Below are positions 23,391 to 31,161 of a stretch of 34,795 bases of DNA, in pieces. The notes beneath the pieces are model-generated. The model made no database searches. It saw only the letters and a program-made list of their open reading frames with translations, and had not been told where the DNA came from. The stretch is from an uncultured Oscillospiraceae bacterium. GTDB lineage: Bacteria > Bacillota > Clostridia > Oscillospirales > Oscillospiraceae. Both the position numbers and the translations under genes were made by a program. Where the stretch lies: positions 1 through 34,795 of the forward strand of contig CANPXZ010000006.1 of NCBI GenBank assembly GCA_947587485.1. Reading direction: 5' to 3'. How positions within the stretch are numbered: position 1 is the first letter of the stretch; each line of letters begins with the position of its first letter.

Positions 23391-24803
23391 TCACTCGTAA
23401 TACTTTGCCAGCTCCTTATAGAGCGTTTTTCCCGCGTCGTTTTTAGGTATCTCCTCGATGACGATCACCTGGAACGCCGCGTGGTTGAGTCCCGTCTTGC
23501 CCACGATAAAGTCCTTCACCTCGTCCGCAAGAGCCCCGTTCGTCACAAACAGGTACATGTGGTCGTCCACGCCGGCGCTGGCACAGTCCAGCCCTTCGAA
23601 CCGGCCCTTGATGAGCCTGTCCACCTCGTCCAGATTGACCCGGTTGCCGTAGATCTTCAAAAACCGCTTTTTCCGGCCCACGATGTAGTAATACCCGTCC
23701 TCGTCGAACTGGGCCATATCCCCTGTCTCCAGCACACCGTGGTGCTCGTCGCCTTTGGAAAGGTCCTCGCCCCGCTCCGCGTAGCCCAGGGTCACGTTGG
23801 GCCCTTCATAGACCAGCTCTCCAGTCACATGGGGCTCCGTGACCGTCCCGCCGCTGGCGTCCACCAGACGGAACTTGCCGCCAGGGATCGCGATGCCCAT
23901 GGAGCCGCAGCGCTCCACCGCCTTGTCCGCCGGCAGATAGCCCATGCGGGCGGTGGCTTCGCACTGGCCGTACATGACCACGAACTTTTTGCCTTTCTCC
24001 GCGGCGTACTCGGCGAATCTCTTATGCAGCTCCGGCGTCAGCTTGCCCCCTGCCTGGGTCATGGTCCGCAGGCTGGGCAGGTCCATGCGGAAAAAGCGAA
24101 GCCTCTCCAGCATCTCGTAGGTATAGGGCACACCGCCGAAGGAAGTGGCCTTCTGCTCCCTGAAAAACTGCCAGAACTCCCGCTGCATCACGCCCTTTTC
24201 CGTGATCAGCAGCGTCGCCCCCACTAACAGATGGCTGTTGATGATGGACAGGCCGTAGGTATAGTTCATCGGTAGGGTGGTGATGGGCCTTTCCGTCTCG
24301 TCCAGCTCCAGATACTCCACGATGGACCGGGCGTTGGCCAGGATGTTGGCATAGCTCTGACGGACGAATTTGGGGCTGCCCGTGGAGCCGGAAGTGGTCA
24401 GCAGAAGGCCCAGCTCCGGGAACAGAGGGTATTCCCTGGGATACCCCGTCCGTAGCAGTCGATAGCCATAGGAGCTGTATACGCTCTGCATGCCGTCAAA
24501 GCTCTCCGCCTGTTCCTCCGGGATCCATAAGTACTTGGGCCCATAGGCCAACAGCAGACCGTCCAGCAGCGGCCGCTCCAGATGGGCGTTCAGCAGCACT
24601 GGCACGATACCTGCATTCAGGAATGACACATATCCCACCACAGAGCCAATGGTGTTCGTGCAAAGGCAAAACACCAGGCACCGGCCGCCTGCCGCGGCGG
24701 CGACGCGCTCCCCTTCCGCGGCAAGTTCTATATAGGTGACCGCGTTGCCGTACTCATCCCTCACGGCAGTGTGGTCATGGAATTTTTCCAGGTCCCAGAC
24801 CAT
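23391..24803 (-). CDS. AMP-forming acyl ligase (ANL superfamily)
   Basis: About 470 residues. A3 loop TTSGSTGSPKFVRQS, A5-like MYGQCEATARMGYL, the ETGDMAQFDEDGYYYIVGRKK hinge region and the C-terminal Lys in PKNDAGKTLYKEL are all present, so the enzyme should be active. Such ligases load an acid on CoA or on an ACP. The ATG at 24803 is chosen for the GGGGAAGG just upstream; an ATG at 24836 has no site. It stands next to the thioesterase and the two-domain dehydratase. An ACP (30027-30263) in the same operon is the likely acceptor (inference). Confidence 0.88.
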   Translation of the reverse strand: MVWDLEKFHDHTAVRDEYGNAVTYIELAAEGERVAAAAGGRCLVFCLCTNTIGSVVGYVSFLNAGIVPVLLNAHLERPLLDGLLLAYGPKYLWIPEEQAESFDGMQSVYSSYGYRLLRTGYPREYPLFPELGLLLTTSGSTGSPKFVRQSYANILANARSIVEYLELDETERPITTLPMNYTYGLSIINSHLLVGATLLITEKGVMQREFWQFFREQKATSFGGVPYTYEMLERLRFFRMDLPSLRTMTQAGGKLTPELHKRFAEYAAEKGKKFVVMYGQCEATARMGYLPADKAVERCGSMGIAIPGGKFRLVDASGGTVTEPHVTGELVYEGPNVTLGYAERGEDLSKGDEHHGVLETGDMAQFDEDGYYYIVGRKKRFLKIYGNRVNLDEVDRLIKGRFEGLDCASAGVDDHMYLFVTNGALADEVKDFIVGKTGLNHAAFQVIVIEEIPKNDAGKTLYKELAKYYE

Positions 24804-24852
24804 GTTACCTTCCCCTTTCCCGTAGTGTTCATCCAATTGAGCTCTGAAAACC

Positions 24853-25815
24853 CTATCGGCCCATCCGGGGCAGCGGCACAGAATTCCGGAGCACCAAAGT
24901 GAATGCCGCTCTACAGATCAGCATTCCATCCGCAGAGCAAATCATGCCTCCGTATTTGGCTATCCCGCGCCTGTAGGACCTCAGCTCAGCCAGCGTCATG
25001 ATCGTATCTCCTGGCCTTACAGCGCCAAATACCTCGCATGAATCACAACTTTGGAAGATCATTTTCTTTTCAGTTATTTCCGGCATTGTGGTGACCGCAA
25101 AGACGCCGGTCTGCATCAGCGCTTCCAGCAGTATGCACTCCGGCATACTGGGGTCGCCCGGATAATGCATCTTAAAGAACCAGTCCAGAGTGGATGCTGT
25201 CTTTATTCCCCGCACACGTCTATCGCCGCCGACCGAAACACGATCAATAAACCTGTACTCCATGGGATCGGCCAGAAAATCATCCATATCCTTATAACCG
25301 ATCGAGACCTCAGGCGCCACCTCTCCCCAATCGATCTTTTCGCGTACTTTTACGGCCTTCTCCGGCAGCGCGAGCGTAAAATCCATAGAGCAGATCAATT
25401 CTCCAGGCTCACCATCGTCCCGCCTCACCTCTCCGCGAAAAGAAGCGATCCCCTCACTGAATGACCGGAGAGATACATAGGTACGGAATGTGTCCCCGGG
25501 ACGCACAGGCTTATAGATGTGCATGGACCTGCATCCCTGAAACATCATGATCTTATCTTGGATCTCCGGCATGGTCGTGACCACCAGCGTCCCAGTCTGC
25601 TGCAGCGCCTCCATCAGAAAGACGCCTGGCATGACCGGATCTCCCGGAAAATGTATTTTGAAATACCAGTCCTGTGATGAAGCGGCCTTGGTCCCGCTGG
25701 CCTTCTTCCCCGGAATGACCTCACACTTATCGATAAAACTGTACTCAAGCGGAATGGCTGAATACCTGGACATATTTCTCCAATCGACTATGATCGGCCC
25801 ATTCTCTTCGCCCAT
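24853..25815 (-). CDS. Two-domain FabZ/hotdog dehydratase
   Basis: 320 residues from the ATG at 25815 (GGAGG upstream). Two FabZ-like hotdog domains in tandem: domain 1 has HFPGDPVMPGVFLMEALQQTG (cut: catalytic His55 and Glu69); domain 2 has HYPGDPSMPECILLEALMQTG (His217 and Glu231). Both keep the His and the Glu of FabZ-type 3-hydroxyacyl-ACP dehydratases. FabZ is normally one domain that dimerises; fused pairs occur in polyunsaturated fatty acid and polyketide systems. A separate single FabZ is encoded at 29557-30030, so the operon has three hotdog domains. The fusion could act on a different chain length or on a different position. Confidence 0.88.
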   Translation of the reverse strand: MGEENGPIIVDWRNMSRYSAIPLEYSFIDKCEVIPGKKASGTKAASSQDWYFKIHFPGDPVMPGVFLMEALQQTGTLVVTTMPEIQDKIMMFQGCRSMHIYKPVRPGDTFRTYVSLRSFSEGIASFRGEVRRDDGEPGELICSMDFTLALPEKAVKVREKIDWGEVAPEVSIGYKDMDDFLADPMEYRFIDRVSVGGDRRVRGIKTASTLDWFFKMHYPGDPSMPECILLEALMQTGVFAVTTMPEITEKKMIFQSCDSCEVFGAVRPGDTIMTLAELRSYRRGIAKYGGMICSADGMLICRAAFTLVLRNSVPLPRMGR

Positions 25816-25893
25816 TGTCAGTTTCCTCCAGATCTCATACATGTCAAACTGGACGTAAACATGACAAGGGGCAAATGCTCACTCAGTCATCGT

Positions 25894-26988
25894 CTACGTC
25901 TGTATTTTCCTGGCGCCCTCAGGCTGCCCGCTCAGGCCGGCATCCTCCTGCCCGGAAACGATATAATCCTCTTTTTGAAATAACCCCCCCCCGCTGACTA
26001 AATCGAACATGGAGGCGCTGCGGCCCAGATACTTCTCCCGGAACTTCCGGTTCTGCGCCGCCAGACAGACGGGGGACGTCTCCCCAAAGTATTTGATGCT
26101 GAATCCGTAATCGACGATCTCCTTCAGGGACTGTTTCTTCACGTTCCCGATGCTGATATCGATGAACGGACATGGCTGAACGTCGCCAAGCGGGGTGACG
26201 AACAGCCTGTTGACGGACCAGCACCCGGAAAGGCGTTCCCTGTTCGGATCATAAAAGTCCCACGTATCAAAGGTCGTATTTTTATATTTTTTCCGCAGCT
26301 CGCTGAATATCCTCATGTCCTCCGCATCCATATAATTATCCTTCCATACGCCATAGGGCATCGCCAGGATAAAGTAGACGCCGTAATCGTTCTCCTGCAG
26401 ATAATCCAAAAACTCGTACAGCTCGGGAGAATGGGAATTGTGGTGCCCGAAAATAGGCTGCGCCCAGGAGTCCATCCCGGCAGCCTTTACGTTTTTCAGC
26501 GCCTCCAGCGCCTTTTTGTGCGATCCCTTCACATGGCGGGACTGATCGTGCTCGGCCTCGTTGAGGCTGGAGATACTCACGCCCACGCTGTCCAGACCCG
26601 CCGCGGCCAGGCGCTCCGCCACCTCCGGCGTCATGAACCAACCGTTGGTGATCAGCACCATATGGAACCGCTCCGGCCCGAAGGTGTTGATGACCTCGAT
26701 GAACGAGTCCACATTGACGAGAAGCTCACCGCCCTGGAACACGATCTCCCAGATGCCGAGTTCATCTGCCTCATCCGCCAGTTTTTTGATCTCCTCAGTG
26801 GAAAGATGCTCCTTGTTGTATTTGACCTCGTTCTGCTCATAGCAGAAATCGCATCTGAAGTTGCAGATGTTATGATGGACAAAGGTCAGGCTTCTTGGAA
26901 TGTTTCCGATCTGATACCCGTTTTTCCGCAGCTTGCGATAAAAGCTGTTCACCTTTCCAACGACGATCGGTTTATTCATCACGCCCAT
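25894..26988 (-). CDS. Radical SAM/SPASM enzyme with variable C-terminal tail
   Basis: 364 residues. CNFRCDFC at about 42-49 holds the 4Fe-4S cluster; the motif HHNICNFRCDFCYEQ, then FQGGELL, GVSISSLNEAEHD and the late CWSVNRLF and PCPFIDI Cys pair indicate a SPASM-type enzyme, as used for peptide, cofactor or aminosugar modification. The gene ends with a G9 tract (25984-25992) coding VSGGGLF. Only the last 25 residues lie beyond it; losing or gaining one G replaces that tail with another of 16-24 residues and leaves the catalytic part intact. AGGAGAG precedes the ATG. It follows the split transketolase genes. The substrate is unknown. Confidence 0.88.
   Translation of the reverse strand: MGVMNKPIVVGKVNSFYRKLRKNGYQIGNIPRSLTFVHHNICNFRCDFCYEQNEVKYNKEHLSTEEIKKLADEADELGIWEIVFQGGELLVNVDSFIEVINTFGPERFHMVLITNGWFMTPEVAERLAAAGLDSVGVSISSLNEAEHDQSRHVKGSHKKALEALKNVKAAGMDSWAQPIFGHHNSHSPELYEFLDYLQENDYGVYFILAMPYGVWKDNYMDAEDMRIFSELRKKYKNTTFDTWDFYDPNRERLSGCWSVNRLFVTPLGDVQPCPFIDISIGNVKKQSLKEIVDYGFSIKYFGETSPVCLAAQNRKFREKYLGRSASMFDLVSGGGLFQKEDYIVSGQEDAGLSGQPEGARKIQT
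25984..25992 (-). repeat. G9 tract near the 3' end of the radical SAM gene
   Basis: Nine C on the plus strand, read as GGG GGG GGG in the present frame. All three frames stay open for a further 17 to 26 codons, so slippage would exchange tails and not abolish the enzyme. Confidence 0.8.
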
Positions 26989-27003
26989 ATATCTGTCTCT
27001 CCT

Positions 27004-27975
27004 TCATTCTTGTAAAGCATCCCATATCCGCTCTGTCACAGCGTCCGCCGTCAGGCCGCACTGCTCCAGAAGGTATGGGTAACTTCCGTTTTTCAAATAG
27101 CCGTCCGGCGTTCCAAGAGTCATCACCCTCGGACGGACGTCTCCTCCGGCGACGGTTTGAGCCACGGCCGTGCCAAGACCGCCGATCACGCTGTGCTCTT
27201 CCAGCGTCACGATCAGCCGCGATCGCTCCACGGCCCGGCGCACCGCCTCAACGTCCAACGGCTTGATCGTATGCATATCCAGCACCGCGCATCCAATGCC
27301 GCGATCGCTCAGACGGCCGCTTACCTCCACAGCCACGCGCACCATGCTCCCTGCTGCGATAACGGTCACGTCCTCCCCCGTGCAGAGGGAGATGGCCTTT
27401 CCGATCTCAAAATCGATGTCGTCGGTGTGCACGCCGGAGGTCCCGGCCTCGCCGGTGAGACGGATATAGACCGGCCCCTCATAGGCCGCCGCGGCCTCTA
27501 CGGATTTTACGACCTCCACGCAGTCGGCCGGCGACAGGATCACCACCCCCGGCACCGTCCGCATGAGGGCCACATCGTCCACCCCAAAATGGGAATTGCC
27601 CAGGCCGCCTACGGACACACCGCTGCTCAGGCCCACCGTCTTGATGTTCAGGTGCATATAGCCCATGTTCATGCGGACTTGGTCCGCGCAGCGCATCGTG
27701 ATGAACGGCGCGAAGGACGACGCAAAGGGGACGAGCCCTTCCTTGGCCAGCCCCGCGGAGACGCCGATCAGGTCCTGCTCCGCGATGCCCACATTCAGAT
27801 ACCGCTCCGGGGCCTCGGCCATCAGCCGTCCCAGCCCGGACGAGACGCCAAGGTCGGCGGACAGGGCGTATACCCTCTCATCCCGTCCGATAAGCTCCGC
27901 CAGGGCCAGGCCATAGACCGCCCTCGGGCCCAGGCGGCTCCACTGGCGGATGTTTCTCGCTGTGATCTCCATCAT
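27004..27975 (-). CDS. Transketolase-like, C-terminal subunit
   Basis: About 323 residues. Contains the pyrimidine-binding and C-terminal transketolase domains: the segment RAVYGLALAELIGRDERVYA with GIAEQDL (the conserved Glu that activates thiamine diphosphate), FITMRCADQVRMN and the SPADCVEV linker. The start ATG 27975 overlaps the stop of the N-terminal subunit gene (ATGATGG) with GGAGG upstream. Transketolase halves encoded separately are known in several glycan and secondary-metabolite loci and join to one active enzyme that moves a two-carbon ketol unit. A branched-chain sugar or an acyloin on the acyl aldehyde are possible products (inference). Confidence 0.9.
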   Translation of the reverse strand: MMEITARNIRQWSRLGPRAVYGLALAELIGRDERVYALSADLGVSSGLGRLMAEAPERYLNVGIAEQDLIGVSAGLAKEGLVPFASSFAPFITMRCADQVRMNMGYMHLNIKTVGLSSGVSVGGLGNSHFGVDDVALMRTVPGVVILSPADCVEVVKSVEAAAAYEGPVYIRLTGEAGTSGVHTDDIDFEIGKAISLCTGEDVTVIAAGSMVRVAVEVSGRLSDRGIGCAVLDMHTIKPLDVEAVRRAVERSRLIVTLEEHSVIGGLGTAVAQTVAGGDVRPRVMTLGTPDGYLKNGSYPYLLEQCGLTADAVTERIWDALQE

Positions 27976-28817
27976 GCTTCCGCCTCCAACTCCTGACACG
28001 CCTGTTCATAGAGCTTGTCCGTCAGGCGGTTATGATGCCACTCCCCGTTGTTCTCCATAAAGGATATGCCATGGCCCTTGACCGTGCGGCCAATGATCAC
28101 CCGGGGCCGGTCGATCCGCGGCGCCGTATAGGCTTCCAGTGCCGCCATCACGTCATGCCCGTCGATCTCCCGCACTTCCCATCCAAAGCTCTCCCATATT
28201 TTCTTCAAGTCCATATGGACGATCTGGGCGCTGCTGCCGTCGCTCTGCATATCGTTGTCATCGATGATCGCCGTCAGGTTGTCCAGCTTCCACTGAGCAG
28301 CCAGCATGGCCGCCTCCCAAACGGCGCCCTCGTTGCACTCGCCATTTCCTATGAGTACATACACGTCGTGCTTCTGCCCTTTGAGCTTGGCGGCTTTCGC
28401 CAGGCCGACGGCCATGCCGATGCCCTGCCCAAGAGAACCGTTGGAGCTCTCGATGCCCAGCTCTGGCGCCATAGTCGGATGGGCTCCCAAAGCCGTTCCA
28501 TCCCTTTGGAAGGTATCCAGGAGCTGCCCGGAGATATAGCCGCACTCCGCCAGCACCGCATAAAAGGCCAGCACGCAGTGTCCTTTGCTCAGGATGAACC
28601 GGTCCCTGTCCGGCCAAAGCGGATCGGACGGGTCGTGATCCATTACAGCCATGTACAGCACGGTCAGCAGTTCCGCCATGGAAAGCGAACCACCCAGGTG
28701 GGTCCGCTGACCACAGGAATTGGCCATGGAGAGCATACGCTTTTTCACGCTCAGCGCGGCGCTCCGGAGCTCCGCCTCCCGGATGTATCCGTCCTCTGCC
28801 CCTGCATTTTGTCTCAT
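27972..28817 (-). CDS. Transketolase-like, N-terminal subunit (thiamine diphosphate binding)
   Basis: 281 residues. SKGHCVLAFYAVLAECG provides the substrate-binding His, and IGNGECNEGAVWEAAMLAA with the later Asn in DDND is the GDG-N thiamine-diphosphate motif of the family, with Asn in place of the middle Asp in GDG. HGHD...IIGRTVKGHGISFME completes the usual set. It overlaps the FabG gene by 4 bases (ATGA) and the C-subunit gene by 4 bases, so all are coupled. Confidence 0.9.
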   Translation of the reverse strand: MRQNAGAEDGYIREAELRSAALSVKKRMLSMANSCGQRTHLGGSLSMAELLTVLYMAVMDHDPSDPLWPDRDRFILSKGHCVLAFYAVLAECGYISGQLLDTFQRDGTALGAHPTMAPELGIESSNGSLGQGIGMAVGLAKAAKLKGQKHDVYVLIGNGECNEGAVWEAAMLAAQWKLDNLTAIIDDNDMQSDGSSAQIVHMDLKKIWESFGWEVREIDGHDVMAALEAYTAPRIDRPRVIIGRTVKGHGISFMENNGEWHHNRLTDKLYEQACQELEAEA

Positions 28818-29560
28818 CGCATACCTCCATCTACCCGCAGGACCTGACCGGTCACATAAGAGGAACGATCGGACAGAAGGTACACGACCGCATCCGCCAC
28901 TTCCGCCACCGTTCCCATCCGCTTGAGCGCAGTCACCGCCAAAACCTGTTCCGCCGTCTCCGAGGCGATCTGCCGGCCCATATCGGTATCGATGATCCCG
29001 GGAGCCACAGCGTTGACACGGATGCCAAAGGGCGACAGCTCGCTGGCAAGCTTTTTTGTGGCGCCGATCACCGCCGCCTTGCTGGACACATAGCCCAGCG
29101 GCGCCGGCTCGCCCTCCAGGGCCGCGATCGAGGCGATATTGACGATACTGCCCGCCTTGTTCCGCATGAGGTTTTTCAAAAGCCTCTGGGTGAAAAAGAG
29201 GGGCCCGAAAAGGTTGACCTCAAACGTCTCCCTGAGCTGCTGGATATCGGTCATGGAAAGGGCATACAGGGGTCCCACGACGCCCGCGTTGTTGACGATA
29301 CCGCTGACAGGCAGCTTATCTGCCAGGATCAGCGAAGCGGCAGCTTTGATGCTCTCTTCTTCCGAGACGTCCAGTTCCACGGCCCTCGCCGGGAGACCTG
29401 TCTCCTCCTCCAGTGATCTCAGCCACGCATGCGCCGCGCTGTCCACTGTGCGCATACACGCCCAAACGCCGGCACCGCCGCGGACACAGGCCTCCGTGAT
29501 GGCTTTGCCTATACCGCGGTTGGCGCCTGTTATAACGACATTCTTTCCTGCGAGCATCAT
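28814..29560 (-). CDS. FabG-like 3-oxoacyl-ACP reductase (SDR)
   Basis: 248 residues. Classical SDR: TGANRGIGKA cofactor loop near the N-terminus, NNAG, active-site Ser in NIASIAALEG, Tyr-Lys in GYVSSKAAV, and the end SSYVTGQVLRVDGGMR. The length and the PG motif after NAVAPGIIDTDM match FabG. It would reduce a 3-oxoacyl-ACP to the 3-hydroxyacyl form. It overlaps the FabZ gene and the transketolase N gene. Substrate specificity cannot be read from sequence. Confidence 0.88.
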   Translation of the reverse strand: MMLAGKNVVITGANRGIGKAITEACVRGGAGVWACMRTVDSAAHAWLRSLEEETGLPARAVELDVSEEESIKAAASLILADKLPVSGIVNNAGVVGPLYALSMTDIQQLRETFEVNLFGPLFFTQRLLKNLMRNKAGSIVNIASIAALEGEPAPLGYVSSKAAVIGATKKLASELSPFGIRVNAVAPGIIDTDMGRQIASETAEQVLAVTALKRMGTVAEVADAVVYLLSDRSSYVTGQVLRVDGGMR

Positions 29561-30030
29561 TCCATTCCTCTCTTCATACCCGGCATATCATCCAGGACAG
29601 CCAAGACAAAATCCGCCGCGCAGCAAAGCGTCTCGCCAACGTGTATCTCTCCGCTGATAGCGGCGACGCCGTGTCTGAATCTGTGTATCTGCGTGCTCAC
29701 GCTGATGGTGTCCCCCGGTCGGATATGTCCGGAGAACCTGGCGCCCGTGATCTGCGCGATATTGGTCGTTTTATCCTTGTAGCCATCCAGCAGCTTGATG
29801 GCCAGAGCGCTCGTCTGGAACAGTGTCTCCAGCTGCAAAACGCCTGGCATCATTGGGTCGCCGGGGAAATGGCACGCAAAGAACCACGCGTCTGCCGGGA
29901 TCGTCCTCTCCATCCAACTGCCTTTTCCCGGCTCTACCAGGACGTCATCGACAAATAAGAGGGGATCCCGATTTTTCAGGACCTGATAGATGCCCTCCCG
30001 GTCCAGTCTGATCGGTGCGTTGTCCGTCAT
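29557..30030 (-). CDS. FabZ-type 3-hydroxyacyl-ACP dehydratase
   Basis: 157 residues, one hotdog domain. HFPGDPMMPGVLQLETLFQT carries the catalytic His54 and Glu68. PLLFVDDVLVEPG near the start is the usual FabZ N-terminal pattern. It overlaps the ACP gene by 4 bases (ATGA). Its three neighbours (ACP, FabG, FabZ) give a reduction-dehydration set; no ketosynthase or enoyl reductase is present in the window. Confidence 0.9.
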   Translation of the reverse strand: MTDNAPIRLDREGIYQVLKNRDPLLFVDDVLVEPGKGSWMERTIPADAWFFACHFPGDPMMPGVLQLETLFQTSALAIKLLDGYKDKTTNIAQITGARFSGHIRPGDTISVSTQIHRFRHGVAAISGEIHVGETLCCAADFVLAVLDDMPGMKRGME

Positions 30031-30263
30031 ATCTCAACGTGATATTTCTTCAGTATCTCGATCCCTTTCTGATAACTGGAGAAGTCGATGATGTCATCGG
30101 TCTCCATCTCGATGTCGAACGCATCCTCCAACTCAGCGACAAGGCTCATATGCCCAACGCTGTCCCACTCAGGGATGTCCTGATACTTCAAGTCATCCAG
30201 CTTCTGCTCGTCTGCGTTGAGCGCAGTCACGAAGGCCTGCCTGTACTTTTCAAGATTTGTCAT
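30027..30263 (-). CDS. Acyl carrier protein
   Basis: 78 residues, acidic, with the phosphopantetheine site DSVGHM (Ser35; the common form is DSL). AAGGAG precedes the ATG. It is a dedicated carrier for the acyl module and probably needs a host phosphopantetheinyl transferase, which is not in the window. It heads the subset ACP-FabZ-FabG-transketolase. Confidence 0.9.
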   Translation of the reverse strand: MTNLEKYRQAFVTALNADEQKLDDLKYQDIPEWDSVGHMSLVAELEDAFDIEMETDDIIDFSSYQKGIEILKKYHVEI

Positions 30264-30461
30264 AGTCGATTTCTCCTTAAAGAATGATGATATTGATTAT
30301 GAGGCGGCCAAAATGACAGCCGTTTTTTCCACGGCGCCTCAGGCAGAAACGGCCACCTATGCACAAAGATAGGCAAGCGTGTTGTGCATCCGTCCACACC
30401 GGCATACCACGGCCTTCATCGCCACGGTGTCATCCTTTGCCAGTACCGCGGCCGCCCACTA
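30264..30461. other. Intergenic, nothing firm
   Basis: About 200 bases between the acetyltransferase and ACP genes. On the minus strand there is a weak inverted repeat (GCCGTTT with AAACGGC) without a good T-run, and a short open stretch ending MHNTLAYLCA with no start that I can support. No clear promoter was found, though this is the longest gap within the operon and an internal promoter could lie here. Confidence 0.4.
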
Positions 30462-31124
30462 TTAAAATACCTTGGAACCGTCTTTATTCTTCATGGGTCT
30501 GGCAGGATCTCCCATCGCGATGACGTTGTCCGGAATGTCCCGCTGTACCATTGAGCCCATTCCGATGATCGTATCGCTGCCGATCTTTTTCCCCTCACGT
30601 ACGGCCACATGCACAGCAATATATGTCCTGTCCCCGATCACGACGTTGCCGGCAAGGCATGAAAATGCTGCAAGCACGGTATTATTGCCGATCACGGTAT
30701 CATGTCCAACGGACACATATGGGTGGAACCAAGTATTCGCTCCGACCGTTACGTCCGGATCGAAATATACCCCATGCTGGACAGTCACGCCCTCAGATAA
30801 CACAGTGCTGTCCGGAACATATACAGATGGATGCACGATCGTTGCCAGAGAATACCCCTTTCCCTTGACTTTGTTGAACAGTTTTTCTCTGATGGCGGGT
30901 TCGCCAACAGAGATGGTAAACTGACACTCCTCCGGCGAATACCTGGCCATAACGTCCTCAGCAGCCAGGACAGGTACTCCATGGATCTGCCGATCCTCTC
31001 CGTGTCGTTCAGCGTCCTCCACGAAATATATACTCTCCCAGCAGGGGTCGGCCGCCTGGATCTGCCGGATCGTTTCCAAGATCGCTCTGCCCGCACCACC
31101 AGCGCCGTAAATCGCAAGTACCAT
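30462..31124 (-). CDS. NeuD/PglD-like sugar O/N-acyltransferase
   Basis: 220 residues. The N-terminal half is a small Rossmann-like domain (IYGAGGAGRAILETI) and the C-terminal half a left-handed beta helix (hexapeptide repeats such as VTVGANTWFHPYVSVGHDTV and IGNNTVLAAF), as in NeuD and PglD, which acetylate sialic acid or UDP-bacillosamine. His residues in HPYVSVGHD suit the catalytic base. The ATG at 31124 has GGGGGT upstream. It would acetylate or acylate an amino sugar in this pathway; an acyl-ACP donor from the neighbouring module is possible. Confidence 0.88.
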   Translation of the reverse strand: MVLAIYGAGGAGRAILETIRQIQAADPCWESIYFVEDAERHGEDRQIHGVPVLAAEDVMARYSPEECQFTISVGEPAIREKLFNKVKGKGYSLATIVHPSVYVPDSTVLSEGVTVQHGVYFDPDVTVGANTWFHPYVSVGHDTVIGNNTVLAAFSCLAGNVVIGDRTYIAVHVAVREGKKIGSDTIIGMGSMVQRDIPDNVIAMGDPARPMKNKDGSKVF

Positions 31125-31161
31125 GATTACCCCCAATTAAAACAGAAGTCTCATCCTCTCA

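Noticed and set aside
30264-30461. Small peptide frame ending MHNTLAYLCA, or a small RNA
   Set aside because: There is no start codon with a ribosome binding site and no stable structure with a T-run; the evidence is too weak to call either.
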